Assembly (NCBI GenBank): GCA_954871525.1
Contig: OX940862.1
Location: 12,482,501-12,546,500, forward strand
Source of the DNA: Parietaria judaica
Taxonomy: Eukaryota; Streptophyta; Magnoliopsida; Rosales; Urticaceae
Length of the DNA stretch: 64,000 nt
Direction of reading: 5' to 3'
The position numbers were made by a program, and so were the translations under genes. Of the stretch, positions 1 to 12,838 are shown piece by piece. Position 1 is the first letter of the stretch. Each line of letters opens with the position of its first letter. The notes below the pieces were generated by a model. That model searched no databases. It had not been told where the DNA came from and saw only the letters and a list, made by a program, of their open reading frames with translations.

Positions 1-2602
1 CTGTGTGCTCCCCTCGAGAACCGCAAGAACAAACGCAGCTGTTGAAGTCCCAACCGATCTGCCAGACATAAAATATTCGAGGTCTTTAGAGACATTTTCC
101 AAATGGAATATTTAAAATATCGTAAGAAATCCATGGTTTCTCGCAATTTTCTCGGTAAGTGATGCTGATTGGTAGAACTTTACATATATATCGTTTCAGA
201 ATGAATATCAGTATTGATATCAACATTTTTAAACATTGGCTAAATGTTAACCTTATAATCCAGATTAAGGCGATAATTCAGAGTAGAGCGGGAATCAACG
301 AAGCTTACTCGGAAAGTTTCTTGTGGCTGAATAAGCCAACTGAACTCCGCCCATTCGAACACTCCAGCTCAACCTGCCTTAGACTCACCCGTCAAATTGA
401 ACAAAAACGATAGTTGAAACATTTATGCAGTCTTATTTTATTGTATATATATTCTCACCCTCATCGACACTCGTTCTCCGGCAATCCCGTCAAGTGCTCG
501 AACTACGGGATCGAACAGTTGAACCAGTTCCTTGACTTTGCTTCTGTCTCTCAATGTTTCCTAGGAAAGTGAGGTTTAGCCGAATCGGGTTAAGCTTAAA
601 ATAAAATAAAAACACAAGTAAGCTTAGAGCTAAGAGAAAGGAATGTGGTACCAGAGGAAGAAGGTTAGTCATAGCTTCCATTCCCCAATTCCAGAAGAAC
701 GGCGAGGTTCCAAAACGAGCACTGACGGTTGGTATTCCGAGCACTTCATGAGCGCTTCTAACCTCAGGCAGATTCCTTACATCACCAAGAAAACCAGGCC
801 GGTTTCGGTTTATTTCACAGAGATACAAAAACTTTTTCAATTCTTTTTATCCATCTGTAAAACTCACAGAAGATAAACGTCTCTCTTCCCGATCCCTTTT
901 CCGAAGTCGATGTTGAGCATCCCGCTATACGGCTTTAGTTTGGTCTTCTCTCCTGATCGAATAACCGTCATTAAGATTAATCATATGTAGATGAAATGAG
1001 GTTAATTAGGAAATAACTTTTTACTTGGAAGAAAAATTAAGAAACCTTTATTAAATGCGATGACTTCCTCCCCGAGAAGAAGAAAGCTCGTGGCCAATAT
1101 TGTCGGACCAGCCCCGCCCGTTCCAGCAGTGTAGTAGAAGAATCTGAGAGCAATAATATTCCACAAATAAAGCTTATAAACAATATGAGCACATATATAA
1201 ATATTTATATTTACCTTAGCCTTTCTGGTTCACCGTTGTTTTCGCTTCTTGCAGCGTCAACCAGTTCTGCTGCCATTACTGCAAGAAAATGTACGCAAGT
1301 AAGTTGTATTTGAACATAATTCTAGGCATTAAAATATCGATTTCAAAGAAGTTGTCGAGAGAGACCGTTGCTCACTCCAGGGTAGATACCCGCGGTCGTA
1401 ATGGCCGGAATATTAGCCGCAACCGCCTTATCACAGAAGGACTTTGCGCGCATTGCGTAGTTCGTATCGTCGCAGACGTCAACATAGGCTGTCTGTTATT
1501 CCACAGACCAAACACATCTATTCAAATATATATAACCCAACTTTTATGTATATAGATATACTATGATTGCAATGCGGTATAGTTAGCTTAGCTCACCTTG
1601 GTTTTAATGGCGGCTTCAAGAACAGAGCACTTGTCAGTCTGCTGAAATGGCCCAGCAGCATGAACCACAAGATCCACATCTACACACATTTTCAACATTT
1701 CTTGTCAAGCACGCAATCTTTTGTCATTTCTTTGACAAAATTCGCAGTTGATTACAAAAGACGAGTAGTTCCCGTAATGCCCCCTGAACTTTAATATTTG
1801 GCAGTAATACCCCTAGTTTATTTTTCTTTAAAAAATAAGTAGTATATTGTCAGCTACACGTTAAAATATGATGGGAAATTTTAACTCATTGTCAGCTAAG
1901 TTTAGAGTGTATTTTTTATTTTTTTATTTTTTTAACATAATTACCGAACAAGATCAATATACTAAATTATGAGATTTTTGTTAAGCACTCACTCAAAGAG
2001 TCGAAAAAAACCGTTATATATGAAAATTTCCTAACGTCAAAAATCTTTTAAAAAGAAGTCGTCTATTGCACGCCATTACATGTTTAACGTGTCTAGAGTA
2101 AATGTAAATATACTAGTTTTGAAAACAGCAGGGGGTTTTCGGCCACGAACTAAAATTCAGGGTACAAATTGCGCAAACAAGCAAAGTTGAGTGGTCATTC
2201 GTGAGAAATTCTCTAATTAGAATGATTAAAGTTAAACTCACCGGAAAGAGCTCTCTCTAAAGAATCGGCATCGTCAATGTCGACTTCGCAGAACTCCGCC
2301 ATTCCTCCCAGACTCGACGCCATTGAAGCTCCCTTCTCCCTGCCGCGCCATCACAGTCACAAAGCTTCATTTTCTGCCATGGCAGCGAATTTCAGCTTTC
2401 TGTTCGCAGTTTCTTACCTGTTGCGACCAGCGACGACGATGCGAAGCTCGGGGCAGAGCTTGGAGAGCGCAATGGCGGTGGAGCCTCCGACCCGACCCGT
2501 TCCTCCCAGGACCAGGACCCGAGAGGTCAGAGCCTTCTCCGTCTGCTGGACGGATTCTCCGGCGCACACCATGGGAATGAGACGAAGAGAACATCGCGCC
2601 AT
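1..2602 (-). CDS. Saccharopine dehydrogenase-like family protein (3' end missing)
   Basis: Exons read on the minus strand: 2602-2418, 2339-2242, 1679-1597, 1492-1366, 1278-1215, 1143-1046, 952-868, 775-652, 560-459, 373-309 and 58 to beyond the left edge; all junctions are GT-AG and the frame stays open (about 363 codons seen). An NAD(P)-binding Rossmann start is clear at residues 28-40 (RVLVLGGTGRVGG). Further conserved blocks are VVHAAGPFQQTD, AGIYPGVSN, AGTGGAGPTILATS and FGTSPFFWNWGME, matching the plant family annotated 'saccharopine dehydrogenase' (Arabidopsis At1g50450 type). Family members are oxidoreductase-like; true lysine-pathway activity is not shown for this branch, so the reaction is uncertain. 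The start chosen is the ATG of MARCSLRLIP; an in-frame ATG lies 90 bases upstream (2692). The last roughly 65 residues should lie left of the window. Confidence 0.9.
1765..2180. mobile_element. MITE-like element in intron 2 of the saccharopine dehydrogenase-like gene
   Basis: The left part carries the motif GTAATGCCCCCTGAACTTT followed by a second, looser copy. The right part, read in reverse complement, carries the related TGTACCCTGAATTTTAG followed by a run of Cs. The ends are therefore imperfect inverted repeats of about 60 bp around AT-rich filler with no coding capacity. The same motif recurs in DCL2 introns (59.1 and 59.5 kb), which supports a dispersed family. Exact ends and target duplication are not resolved. 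Confidence 0.55.
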
Positions 2603-2699
2603 TATCGTCTCTTTCGAGCTCTCAGAGTCGCAGTGACAGAGCCTCTCTTCTCTCAGCCTATCAGTTTTTATCGTGGCGTGACACGCCATCACTCGTGAC

Positions 2700-3210
2700 G
2701 TGGCATATTATGTACCGTCTATATATAAGTAGTACTTGGTTTTAGTTACATAATTTTTCTTGGGTTATTTTAGTAATTTTTTTTGTCTTTGTCTAAATTG
2801 ATTGGCTTTATGCGGAATTAGTAACATAATTAATTAAGTAAAGACTGCATTTTCAGGTGGAAAGACCGATTTAATGCCTACGATCAATGGCTTAATATAT
2901 AACCGTGTTAGTAAATTACACGTTTGTTTGTGTATTTTCAAGAGAAATGTACAAGTGTGTGACCGAAAGCTTTCGAATGTGCAATTGTTCATGATAAAAA
3001 AAATAAAAAAAAAAAAAAAAAAACTCGTGTTCATCTACTCTTATCGTTCTAGAGATTGGATCGGGTTTTGGATAACAATCATCAATGTTATAATACGCTA
3101 TGAACAAGTGGAGATTAGAAAAATGCTCCGATTTTGGACAGCAAAATGACCATTTTAACAAGGACGGAAGAGCTTTCGATCTCGAAAAAAATTACATATT
3201 AATACAAATG
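2700..3210. other. Intergenic: divergent from gene 1, downstream of gene 2
   Basis: This stretch holds the upstream region of the saccharopine dehydrogenase-like gene and the 3' flank of the FAR1-like gene. A pure A run sits near 3001-3022. No further gene is visible. Confidence 0.5.
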
Positions 3211-4595
3211 TTAATTTAGAATTTTCTTCTGTCTTTTGCCCAACGATTCGATCTCGTTTATCTTGTTGCCTATGGACTGAGCTGTTTCCGCCAAGTCCTC
3301 CGTGTGCTCCTCGATATGGTTGACGAGAAGGTCTATGATCTTTCTAAACGAAGCCGAGCGCTTTCTCTCTCGGAGCAGCTGCGTCGTGAGTTCTTGTATC
3401 CTCTTGCTCTCGGTCTGCAAAACGTGAAACCCAATTCTTTATATCATGTTCTTCACGAGTTCAAAATCAGAAGCGAATAAGAACCCTCACGAATTATTCC
3501 GGTGCTCAATAGAAACTAAGAAAATACACGATAGACGGGGGAAAACGCATCGTACACTAAGATCACTAAGAGATTGTTCCGAGTTCCTCCCTATTCGTAC
3601 ACAAATCGATAAATAACTAGAAGCCAACGCTGATCCTATCTAATATCCTCTTAAAATTTCCAAAGAAATACATAATATATAGCGAAAAAGCACCTCATGA
3701 AGGTGTAAAAACTATGATATACTATGACAGTACTTTTTATTCGTCCCTATTCGTACACTATCATTAGCCCGACTTAGCTTACCGGAGAAGGATCAGTATC
3801 GGCGCCGATCGGAGTCTGCCTCTCAGCCAAAGGATGATTATGCTCCTTGACGACCTTTTTCACGACCCAAATGCCGTTACTAAGCTTCCTGATCACGATG
3901 TTCGCCTTGCAACCGACCCTCGTCAAAGTCCGAGGTCTCCTCTTCTCCTTCCCACACCGATTAGTATAGTAACCCTCCTTGTTGCACACCAACGTCCTCC
4001 TCACAACAAAACCGTCCCTTCGGGTGATCGAACTCATGCGAGTCATGAAGCCAATCCGTGTCCCGTACAAAGCGTAGAACGCGTGCGCAGCCTCCTCGCT
4101 CTCGAACTCCTGACCCACGTACGGTTCGTCTCCAATGACTGTGCTGGATTCTTCGTTGATCACCGAATTATTCGCCGCTCCATTCTCGTTGCCGAGATTG
4201 AGGTCGATTCTACTCGGGTTATCTGACACCGGCTCGTGATTGTTAACGTCGGGTTCAGAAGCCACTGCACCATCGAAATTCACCCCAAACAATCACAACC
4301 CAGTAAAAAATAATGTCTAGCTTTCCATGGAAATGAGCTAATGGGATAACTGAATATCGACGATCAACGAGAATTTGAACTTATAATAAAGTACCAAATT
4401 TTATATGTTTTTCACCGAATTCGATCAAACCAATCCAGAACTTGCTACGAAAGTTCAAACGTTTCGAATATTTTGTCGAATTAGATGTGTAAACCAATCA
4501 AGAACATGTAATGTAAGTTCCAAAGCCACAATTGAGTATCAAATCGAGCCAAATCCCGAAACGAAAACGAAGAAAGGAAAAATAGAAACCTTACT
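3211..4595 (-). CDS. Short FAR1-domain protein (FAR1-related, DNA-binding domain only)
   Basis: Coding parts on the minus strand: 4595 (one base), 4264-3783 and 3414-3211, 228 residues. The start codon is split: the upstream exon ends in CAA at 4595 before GTAAGG, and the next exon starts TGGCTTCT after GTGCAG, giving ATG GCT TCT; no other in-frame ATG precedes the domain. Residues about 50-145 form the FAR1 (WRKY-GCM1-like) zinc-binding domain with C...C...HNH ligands (LVCNKEGYY, VGCKANIVIRK, KEHNHPL). The C-terminal exon is rich in charged heptads and likely coiled coil. An IDLNLG motif near residue 24 resembles an EAR repression motif. It lacks the MULE transposase core and SWIM domain of FAR1/FHY3, so it matches the short plant class (At3g59470 type). 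Likely nuclear; targets unknown. Confidence 0.85.
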
Positions 4596-6891
4596 TGAAT
4601 TCTGATGCGCAAACTTATGGAGAGTCAGATCGAGAGCTCCAATGGCATCGTTCGAGAGAGTTTTCGATACTTTAATTCGTTTTTGTCTTGTCAATTTCCA
4701 TTTATTCCTTCTTCTGCGAATGAGAAAGCTCACTGTAATCGAGCGAAGAAGAATAACAACAAATTAGGGATTTGGCGCATGATTTGGGGGAAATTAACAA
4801 ATTTGTAATTATGTTATCGTTATCTAGAAACGACATTGATTTATTGAAACATCGTAAATATGTCTGTGTTTGTCAATAATAAAACTTGAGGGGCTTTATT
4901 ATTAAATTTAACAAATAAATATAAAGATAATTTTAAAATATATATGACATTGTTGTTTTGGGTAATTTTTAAATAATGAAACAAGCTGGAGACAAATTTC
5001 ATTTTTGTAAATTTGAGTAAAAATTATTAACACTATTGTAGAATATTGTTAAGTTTAGTGTTGTTTATACGTTTTGGTACTTTTATCGTTATTTTAGTTT
5101 CTTAGTTTAGTGGTGTAAATACTCAAATTAAACAATGAAAAAATAACTTTCTCAAATTTCTCTTCAACTATTGTAAAGTAGAATCTTGAACAGGCAAATG
5201 TTTGACTATGGTATTTTATTTTCATATGATAGCTAAAAAATATCACTTTATTTTTATTTTACTTTCATGATAAATTAAATGATTTAGATATGAAACGTCG
5301 AGTTATTCGATCATGCAGAAAATAACGACAAATAAACATAAGCGAAAATAAATAGACACACAATGTTTTGTTAACACAGTTCGATACCTATCTACTTCTG
5401 CGGGGCCCCCGCCCAAATTAATCAACAAGGATAAATACAAGTTGGAAGTTACACAACCGATTTGTTCACCAAACAACAAACTGGAAAACACTTCCTAAAC
5501 AATATGTAACCAACAATGTAACCTGCTAATTAAGACGGCAAGCGGGTAAGGCGACTTCTGACGAGTGTCGATGAGTGCGTACACGCACAGCACAATTTAC
5601 GATAAGTGAAGAGCTTCAAACTTCATCAGCAGCTTATTCTAAGGAAGAAAACGCCAACGATGGATCCACGAAAAATATGAGAAAAATGACTTTCTTTGTA
5701 GCTCAAAACATTTTTCTCTCACTTAAGAGCTCAAGGGATGAATGTTTTTTACTTCTTAGATAAGTTTAAATAGATTTCACAAAGCTCTCAACAACTTAAC
5801 AAATTCTTCCTTACTTTAGGCATTAATACATATTCTTTTCTAGACTTAGTATTTCACCAAAAATTCGAAATTCAAATGCACATTCAGCTCCGATATTTGA
5901 CCAATAATAATAGGCAACGAATTCCTGAAATAACTTAACCGAAATAAATCAATTTCACTTTACAAATAGGGATATCGCAGATGTAACCGTGAGTATAACC
6001 CACGATATCACCAAACATATGATCACAACAAAACAACAAAACTGCCACCATAGATTATTCAAGATAGAATAGTGATAATGAACGATGTCGAAATCTCCGG
6101 TTAATATAAATATTATAATGAGATTATTTTTTGCTTAAAACAAAGCTTGTCGTTTTATGGAACCCAATGTCTTGCGTACTGAAATTTCAAGTAATGTCGT
6201 TTCGTGTCAAGTACCTTAAACAGCATGAAAAGATTTATTATTCATTCATAAGCATAAAAAAAAATTGTAATACGGGATTATAACTACAAACGCTTGTCAG
6301 TTTCTAACATATTGTCGTATTAAGAATACGTATGAAAAACAAAATGTTGTATATGTTTTTTCTCCACGTGTCTAATATTTTCAACGTGGCAATCGCTCAT
6401 ATGTATCACACGAAGGAACGTGATCACTTCGTATAAAAAAGAGTGAAAAGTCTATTTTCGAATTGAAAGAACAATTAAGAATGTGATTATAGTCGAAACT
6501 AAGTGTGATTGGACATAGATTTAAGGTTATTATTTATAAGAGTCTTAATTAGTTTTAATCTACACGTTTCATTTTATCGTCTGATAGAAAGATAAGAACT
6601 GTAAGTTTATTACTTCAATGCGCTTCTCTTCCAAGATATACATATGTCAGACAACGTGTTCTATTTCTTAACAAATTGTAAGAAACCTGAATTTGGCACA
6701 TTATATATAAATAAATGGTATATGTCAACTTCCATTTCCCATGTATATAATGTAAACAAATCAATTTACATAAATATATATATATATATATATAACCTGT
6801 TACGTATAATAATATGTATAGATTATTACTTTCAATTTTCAATATATAAATGAAGCAAACTAATAAACAAATATATAGTACTATATACATA

Positions 6892-7190
6892 ATTGTCCGG
6901 CACTATATACACAAAAATTGGTGAATCCATTTTACCATGATTTACGTGAACTAGCAATACTATGCGAAACAAACCCTAACTTGGTGCATATATATATATA
7001 TATATTAATTTTCATATGTAGAATGATAATTCAATCAAATTAAAATACAAACATACAGCGATAAAATTAGATTAGTTTAATGGTAATTGGCCGGCACTAT
7101 ACACACACCTAATGGTGAATCTTTTTACCATGTTTTACGTGTACTATCGATACTAGAAGAAACAAAACGTTAACTTTGTATATATATATA
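6892..7190 (+). repeat. Tandem duplication of a ~100-bp block
   Basis: Blocks at about 6892-7000 and 7085-7190 share, in the same order, CCGGCACTATA, GGTGAATC, TTTTACCATG, TTTACGTG and AACAAA, and both end in a TATATA run. Spacing is about 193 bp. No coding frame is conserved. Confidence 0.65.
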
Positions 7191-8280
7191 ATTATATTTA
7201 TAAAGAATCTGTCTCCGCTATTTGCTCTTGCTTGTTACCTGCTTTAATGTCGAATTAAGTGGCGACTGGTGTCGCAGTGACCCTATATAAATATATATAT
7301 ATATATATTTATATATTTTCACGAGTACTACATAAGTAGATTTAGAGTGAATTAGGTCAAATCTGAATCAAGTCTCAACCTAGTACAATAAGAGTGACTG
7401 CCCACAAATTTAGCCACCTTCTGTGAGAGCCTAATTACTTGTTTTCGGCCTTAAATCTCTCTCAATTTCAGCTGCCTATTACTTCATATTCGTGCACTAC
7501 TTTTATTTAGCTCTAGCCCTATAAATTTTTATTAATAAATATTTGGTGTATTTAATTTTGAAGATCGATAATATATATCAGCAGATTGTGTATTTAATTA
7601 TTTCAAAAATTAATATTTCGTTTATTTATTTTGTAAGGTAATTATAGTGCATGTTTGGCTGGAAATATGAGAGTCTAGATTTCTAACTCTTTCTTTTTTA
7701 TCATAAAATTTATAATCAGAATGTATTATTTTCGGATTTAAAAAATATTGTATTATTTAATATCTTTGGTTTAAGTCATTCGAATATTGTCTGCAAGTAA
7801 ATCTGAATCGTTACTGAAGAAGAAAAATACATACGAAAATTGAAATTAGAATTATACTGGGCTCCAATTTTTTCAAAACTACAAATTTTCTATTTCTGAA
7901 TTTAACCATACTTATTTGGCCAAAATATAACTATAAAAGAATATTATTTTTATATCTCCATGGCTGTATATATATACTTATCAAACTCTTCCATTTCTGC
8001 TGAATTTTGAATTTATCAGTGATTACGAAATTTATAATAGTGTAGCTGTAGCCCTATGCGTTGTAATAAATATAGCAAATATCACAATACATTATATGGT
8101 TACATTGAAAAAAAAAATACATACGGTAAATAAATATATCTATTCATATATGTATATTATATATATATATATATGCAGGTAATCTGTGGAAGAAAAGGTG
8201 GGGATATATAGCTAGGTTGTCAAGCATGAGTGAAATGACAGGTACAAGATTAAGAAAAAATCATGCAGAGATGTGATCAC

Positions 8281-8302
8281 TGAGATGATATATATCATCT
8301 CA
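8281..8302. repeat. 22-bp perfect palindrome
   Basis: GAGATGATAT followed directly by its own reverse complement, with one further matching base on each side. It could form a short hairpin or cruciform. No known microRNA sequence was recognised here. Confidence 0.6.
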
Positions 8303-9114
8303 TCTCGTTGTACAGCATGGGCTCACTGCATGGGCTGCATGAAATATATATGTATATATACTATGTACGTATACGTGTACTATATACATATATAGTATAA
8401 TTATAATATATACAAATTAGGTATGTACATATGGGCCCAATATGAACTATAGATGGACCTAGCTGCTTGGCTAATTTTGGTCTCTCCTCTATTAAAAATC
8501 ATTATGTATCTATTTATATGTGTAAATATTTTGCTTGCCCAATCATTGATGTTCATTTTTTTCTTCTCCTTCCTCGAAATCACATTGCCACTACAATATG
8601 CATCGACTTCTATTTTTTATATATGAATTTTGATACATGTGCTGTGTAATATATGTGTTATTGTGTAATAGAGACAGAAAAACACACGTCTCTATTTATA
8701 TAATTTAATTATATACGAACATTTTCATAAAATACACAATTTAGCGAAACATGACTCAAAAACGGAAGCGGACTTTTCTGACAAAATAATAATTTGGATA
8801 TTAATTGGACCATCAGCAAAATCTAAGGGTCTAAGACTCTAAATTATATAATAATTAGTAAACTTAATCTAAAAATAATATTTATCATAAATAAATAAAT
8901 TCGAAACCTCAATATATTAATAGAATTAGTTAAGACTTAAAGTCACAATAAGAAAGCAAATAATGCCTTTGTGCTAGACCTACTCAGTCAATCCATTTTT
9001 TATCTTTTTGTTTTAATTACAAGTTTATGCTTTTATAATTGCTGGCCTAAATGGTGATACAATTTCCCATGTGACCGCATGATCAGAATAATACGAGTTA
9101 AGTGTTTATATGTG

Positions 9115-9118
<4 letters not shown>

Positions 9119-9160
<42 letters not shown>
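9119..9160. repeat. (TA)n microsatellite
   Basis: A run of alternating T and A. Similar shorter runs lie at about 6776-6794, 8158-8174, 12807-12835, 15474-15488 and 25389-25411. Confidence 0.9.
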
Positions 9161-9163
<3 letters not shown>

Positions 9164-12100
9164 TTGATCGGTCAAAGCTCAAGAGTCAGATATTATTGCC
9201 AATTTAAAAGGATGATATTATGTATATTATTAACATAAGAAACACATGGCGTTCCAAATGAGGGTGGCAAAAGAGGCAATATTTACACATGGCTTTCCCA
9301 TAAAACTAAAATTTTTATTTTATTATTTACGTGTTGGCTTAAATTCTTTTATTCTTCATGATTCATGGCACATGACGACTCATAAGAAATTGCAGGGTCT
9401 CATAGCAATCTTCACAGCACGAATTAAATGTATTATCAATATCTATTCATAATTTTATAGGAAGGACTCGAGTTTGTCCTAGTCGGGATTTTATAAATAA
9501 GTAAACTTCAAAGCTTTTAGAATGTTTAAAAATTATTTTATTAATAAATTAAATATACATTGATATATTTATACAATTAAGGCCTTTAAAATTTCGAGAG
9601 TTCAAATCACCAGTCTTATACGCCTATAGTCAGGAGTAGCTGTATCCTGTATGTAAGAGTTATAATAAAAGTACTTAAAATTAAGTAAATTGAGATTTCT
9701 CAAATAATTATTTAAAATTAAAAATATTACTAGTGAAATTTTGCGACTTGCGATAAAATTTTCTCTTACAAAATTCAACAAATTGATTGTCATGAAATTG
9801 ACTTTACGTCACTGTAATAATTGGTCAAAAAAATGTCAAAAATATTTTAATCGCTAAAAATACTATTTTACTGTAAAATAGTATTAAAAAAAACACTACT
9901 TTCCATCAATTATTCAACCTCCACGAAATCAGTCAATTTTATTTATTTTATTTATTAAAATTTGTATTTTTGTACTATTAGTTTAATTAATCTCTTTCTG
10001 TCTACCTCTCTTCTATACATATATATATATATATAATATATGTATATATATGCATTTATGCTATTTACTTTTGTAATTATTTAATAATATCTCTAGGTAG
10101 GTTTACAGCCTCGGTAAATATTGAACATGGTCATTTTCATACTATATAGTATTAACTAAATAAATATTAAACTAGAGCTAGGGTTTGTCATTTTTGCCGA
10201 CCCTCAGACGGTTCTTTATAGGTCAAAAGTTTCTCTCTCTAGAAGTTATTTTCTTCTTCCTTTCTCTGTCTAAGAAGAGGGCTATAAGGGACATGATTAT
10301 TGATTAGATTACCGAGAGCATTTATTTTACTATTCTTTAATGATTTTTTTTACAGTGGTTGCAGGCTTTTAATACCGAAATTAAAATGGAATAATAGTAA
10401 TAAATTAGTTTGAGGGCCATGTGTTTTACCGTCTTTGATTCCTTTCTTGACGGTCAAACTTACTGTTTTTTATCCTTTTTTTTCTTCTTGAAACCTTCGA
10501 GATTCATTCATATTTTTATCTCTCTTCCCTTTCTGCACCACGACCCTTGATTTATTTAATAAAATCTCTCTAAATCTCTCTGTACACCAAACAACACTCT
10601 TTCACAATTCAACTTTACGTGCATATACGTACATTACATATATACGTATACGTATGTTACATGCACATGCATGCATGGACTTTGTAAAATATATATGATC
10701 TTCAATTATTCATACATTGTGAATTATATAACATCTTCTTATTATTTAATAAATGTAAATTTTTTCAATCTTATATAGTTTATGATGCTAATTATAAGAT
10801 GCTACACAATAGAATAAAATGTAGCTCGGATTGATGATATTTGTATATTAATTTTTACATAATATATTGTAATCCTTTTAAATTATGTCAGATTGGTTTT
10901 TAACATGTGACTTATTGGAATGCCTTATTTTATTTTTATTCGCTAAATCAACGAATTATGTATAATTAATTTTTTATATGAAAATCAAAGAATATATAAT
11001 TTGGTTACAAAAAGCATATACTCAGATATTTAATCTGAAAATTAACAGAGAGATAGAGAGGCGGTTGACAAAAGCACATAAATTGGATGTATTTAAGTAA
11101 TATATATACGTATAATGACAAATGTTATCGTGATTCGTAGTATTTATCGTTTGTGCACATAGAATACGTACATCATATGATATATTTAACACCTCGCACA
11201 TGTAATAGCTCGTATTTTGATATTACAAAATGCCGATCGTATTCGCAACAATTTCTAGCGATTATTATTGTAAAATAAACATTTTATATATAGATTTTTT
11301 ATACAATTTTATATAATATACTAATATTATATTAATCTTTCAGTTTAAAAACTTCAAAAATTACTGAGCTGGACTTGATATTATATATCACAACTCTATT
11401 ATAAAAAGATAGTAAAACAAAACACACCATCGGGATGTGTCAAATTTATTAACAAAGTATATCCTGTTTTTGTGCTTTTGCAAGTTAGTTAATAATCTTG
11501 TTATATAATTTTCACTAATATCTTTATATTTTCAATAATAATAAAAAAGCCACATAATCCCTTAAGTATGAAAAGATGACGACGTTGGTTGGTATTAATA
11601 TGTGGGCAACATGACAATATTGATACCAGATTAGTAGATTACAAAATTATGACAAATCAATCATATAAGATCCCATTATTCAAAACGTGACAAAAATAAA
11701 AGTTCAAAAACCAACAAAAAGAATAAATAAATTGATGAAAGAATGTATTCGAACAATACATCGTTTATCACGACTTAACATTTTTGTCATATGTCGCATG
11801 TCGAGCAAAGTGCTAATTTTTTTTTTAAAAGTCAACTAATTACGAAATCTAAAATTCATACTATAAAATATAAAGCGTACCAAATATAAATTCTGAGAGA
11901 TTTAAATAAAAATTACAAAGAGTGAAAGATAATTAAAAAATGAAAATCAATTCTGAACCCTTTTAATAACATCTAAAGCAAACTACAGCTCCTCGAGTTC
12001 TACATGAGTCCTCCGCTGATAAATACATCAAGGAGAAAGAAAAAAAAGAAGAAGATGTATTTGCCAAGTATTTTATTCTTTGTTGGTATAAAAATAATCT

Positions 12101-12799
12101 CAAAATTAGTATAAGCAATAGTATTAGACTACCAGTGATATACTCATAGTTTTAGATTTTCTTCCGATCTGTCGCTTTAATGACCCGGAAGACAAGGGTT
12201 AGTGTCCTCTCATAGGGGTACAATTACGACCCCATTTTCATATTTATATATCTCTATTTATTTATCACTTGTAATGTATATATAAATATTTTGAAGAGAA
12301 AATAAAATAAAAAACTTTATATTAAAATTAGGAATATTTATCGGATTCCACTCCTTCCTGGCCTACTCTACTGCAAAAAATGCCTTTCATAATTGTGCGA
12401 GGGAAAAAAGTGTCAGTCATGCATGAATTATTGTTTTACGCACAGCTTTTATTTCATCACAAAATATAAAGAGAAATAAACGCCCGTTTCTGCCGGGGGA
12501 GCAGTTTGATGATTAATTTAGGGATCATATTCTTTAAATTATTAAATGGTATAAAAAAATATTTATCAACGTGCATCCCTCATTTTGCAATATTGTCTTT
12601 ATTACGTGACTTTTTTATTTGTAAAATACCTATATACCACTTTTCATTTTGTATGTTTTTATCTTTGCTTAGACGATGTCTTTGTATTCTTTGATTTAAT
12701 TTATTTCTATATATGCATAATTATCATGATAAAAATTATGTTTTCTAATTTTATCGCTACATGGATCATTATTATGGCCATGTTATATTTGAACCACTT

Positions 12800-12838
<39 letters not shown>

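Noticed and set aside
643..876. Plus-strand open frame opposite the saccharopine dehydrogenase-like exons
   Set aside because: It is antisense to well-supported exons and has no known domain.
8240..8345. MicroRNA precursor around the 22-bp palindrome
   Set aside because: The stem is too short and lacks a loop of normal size; no known plant miRNA sequence is present.
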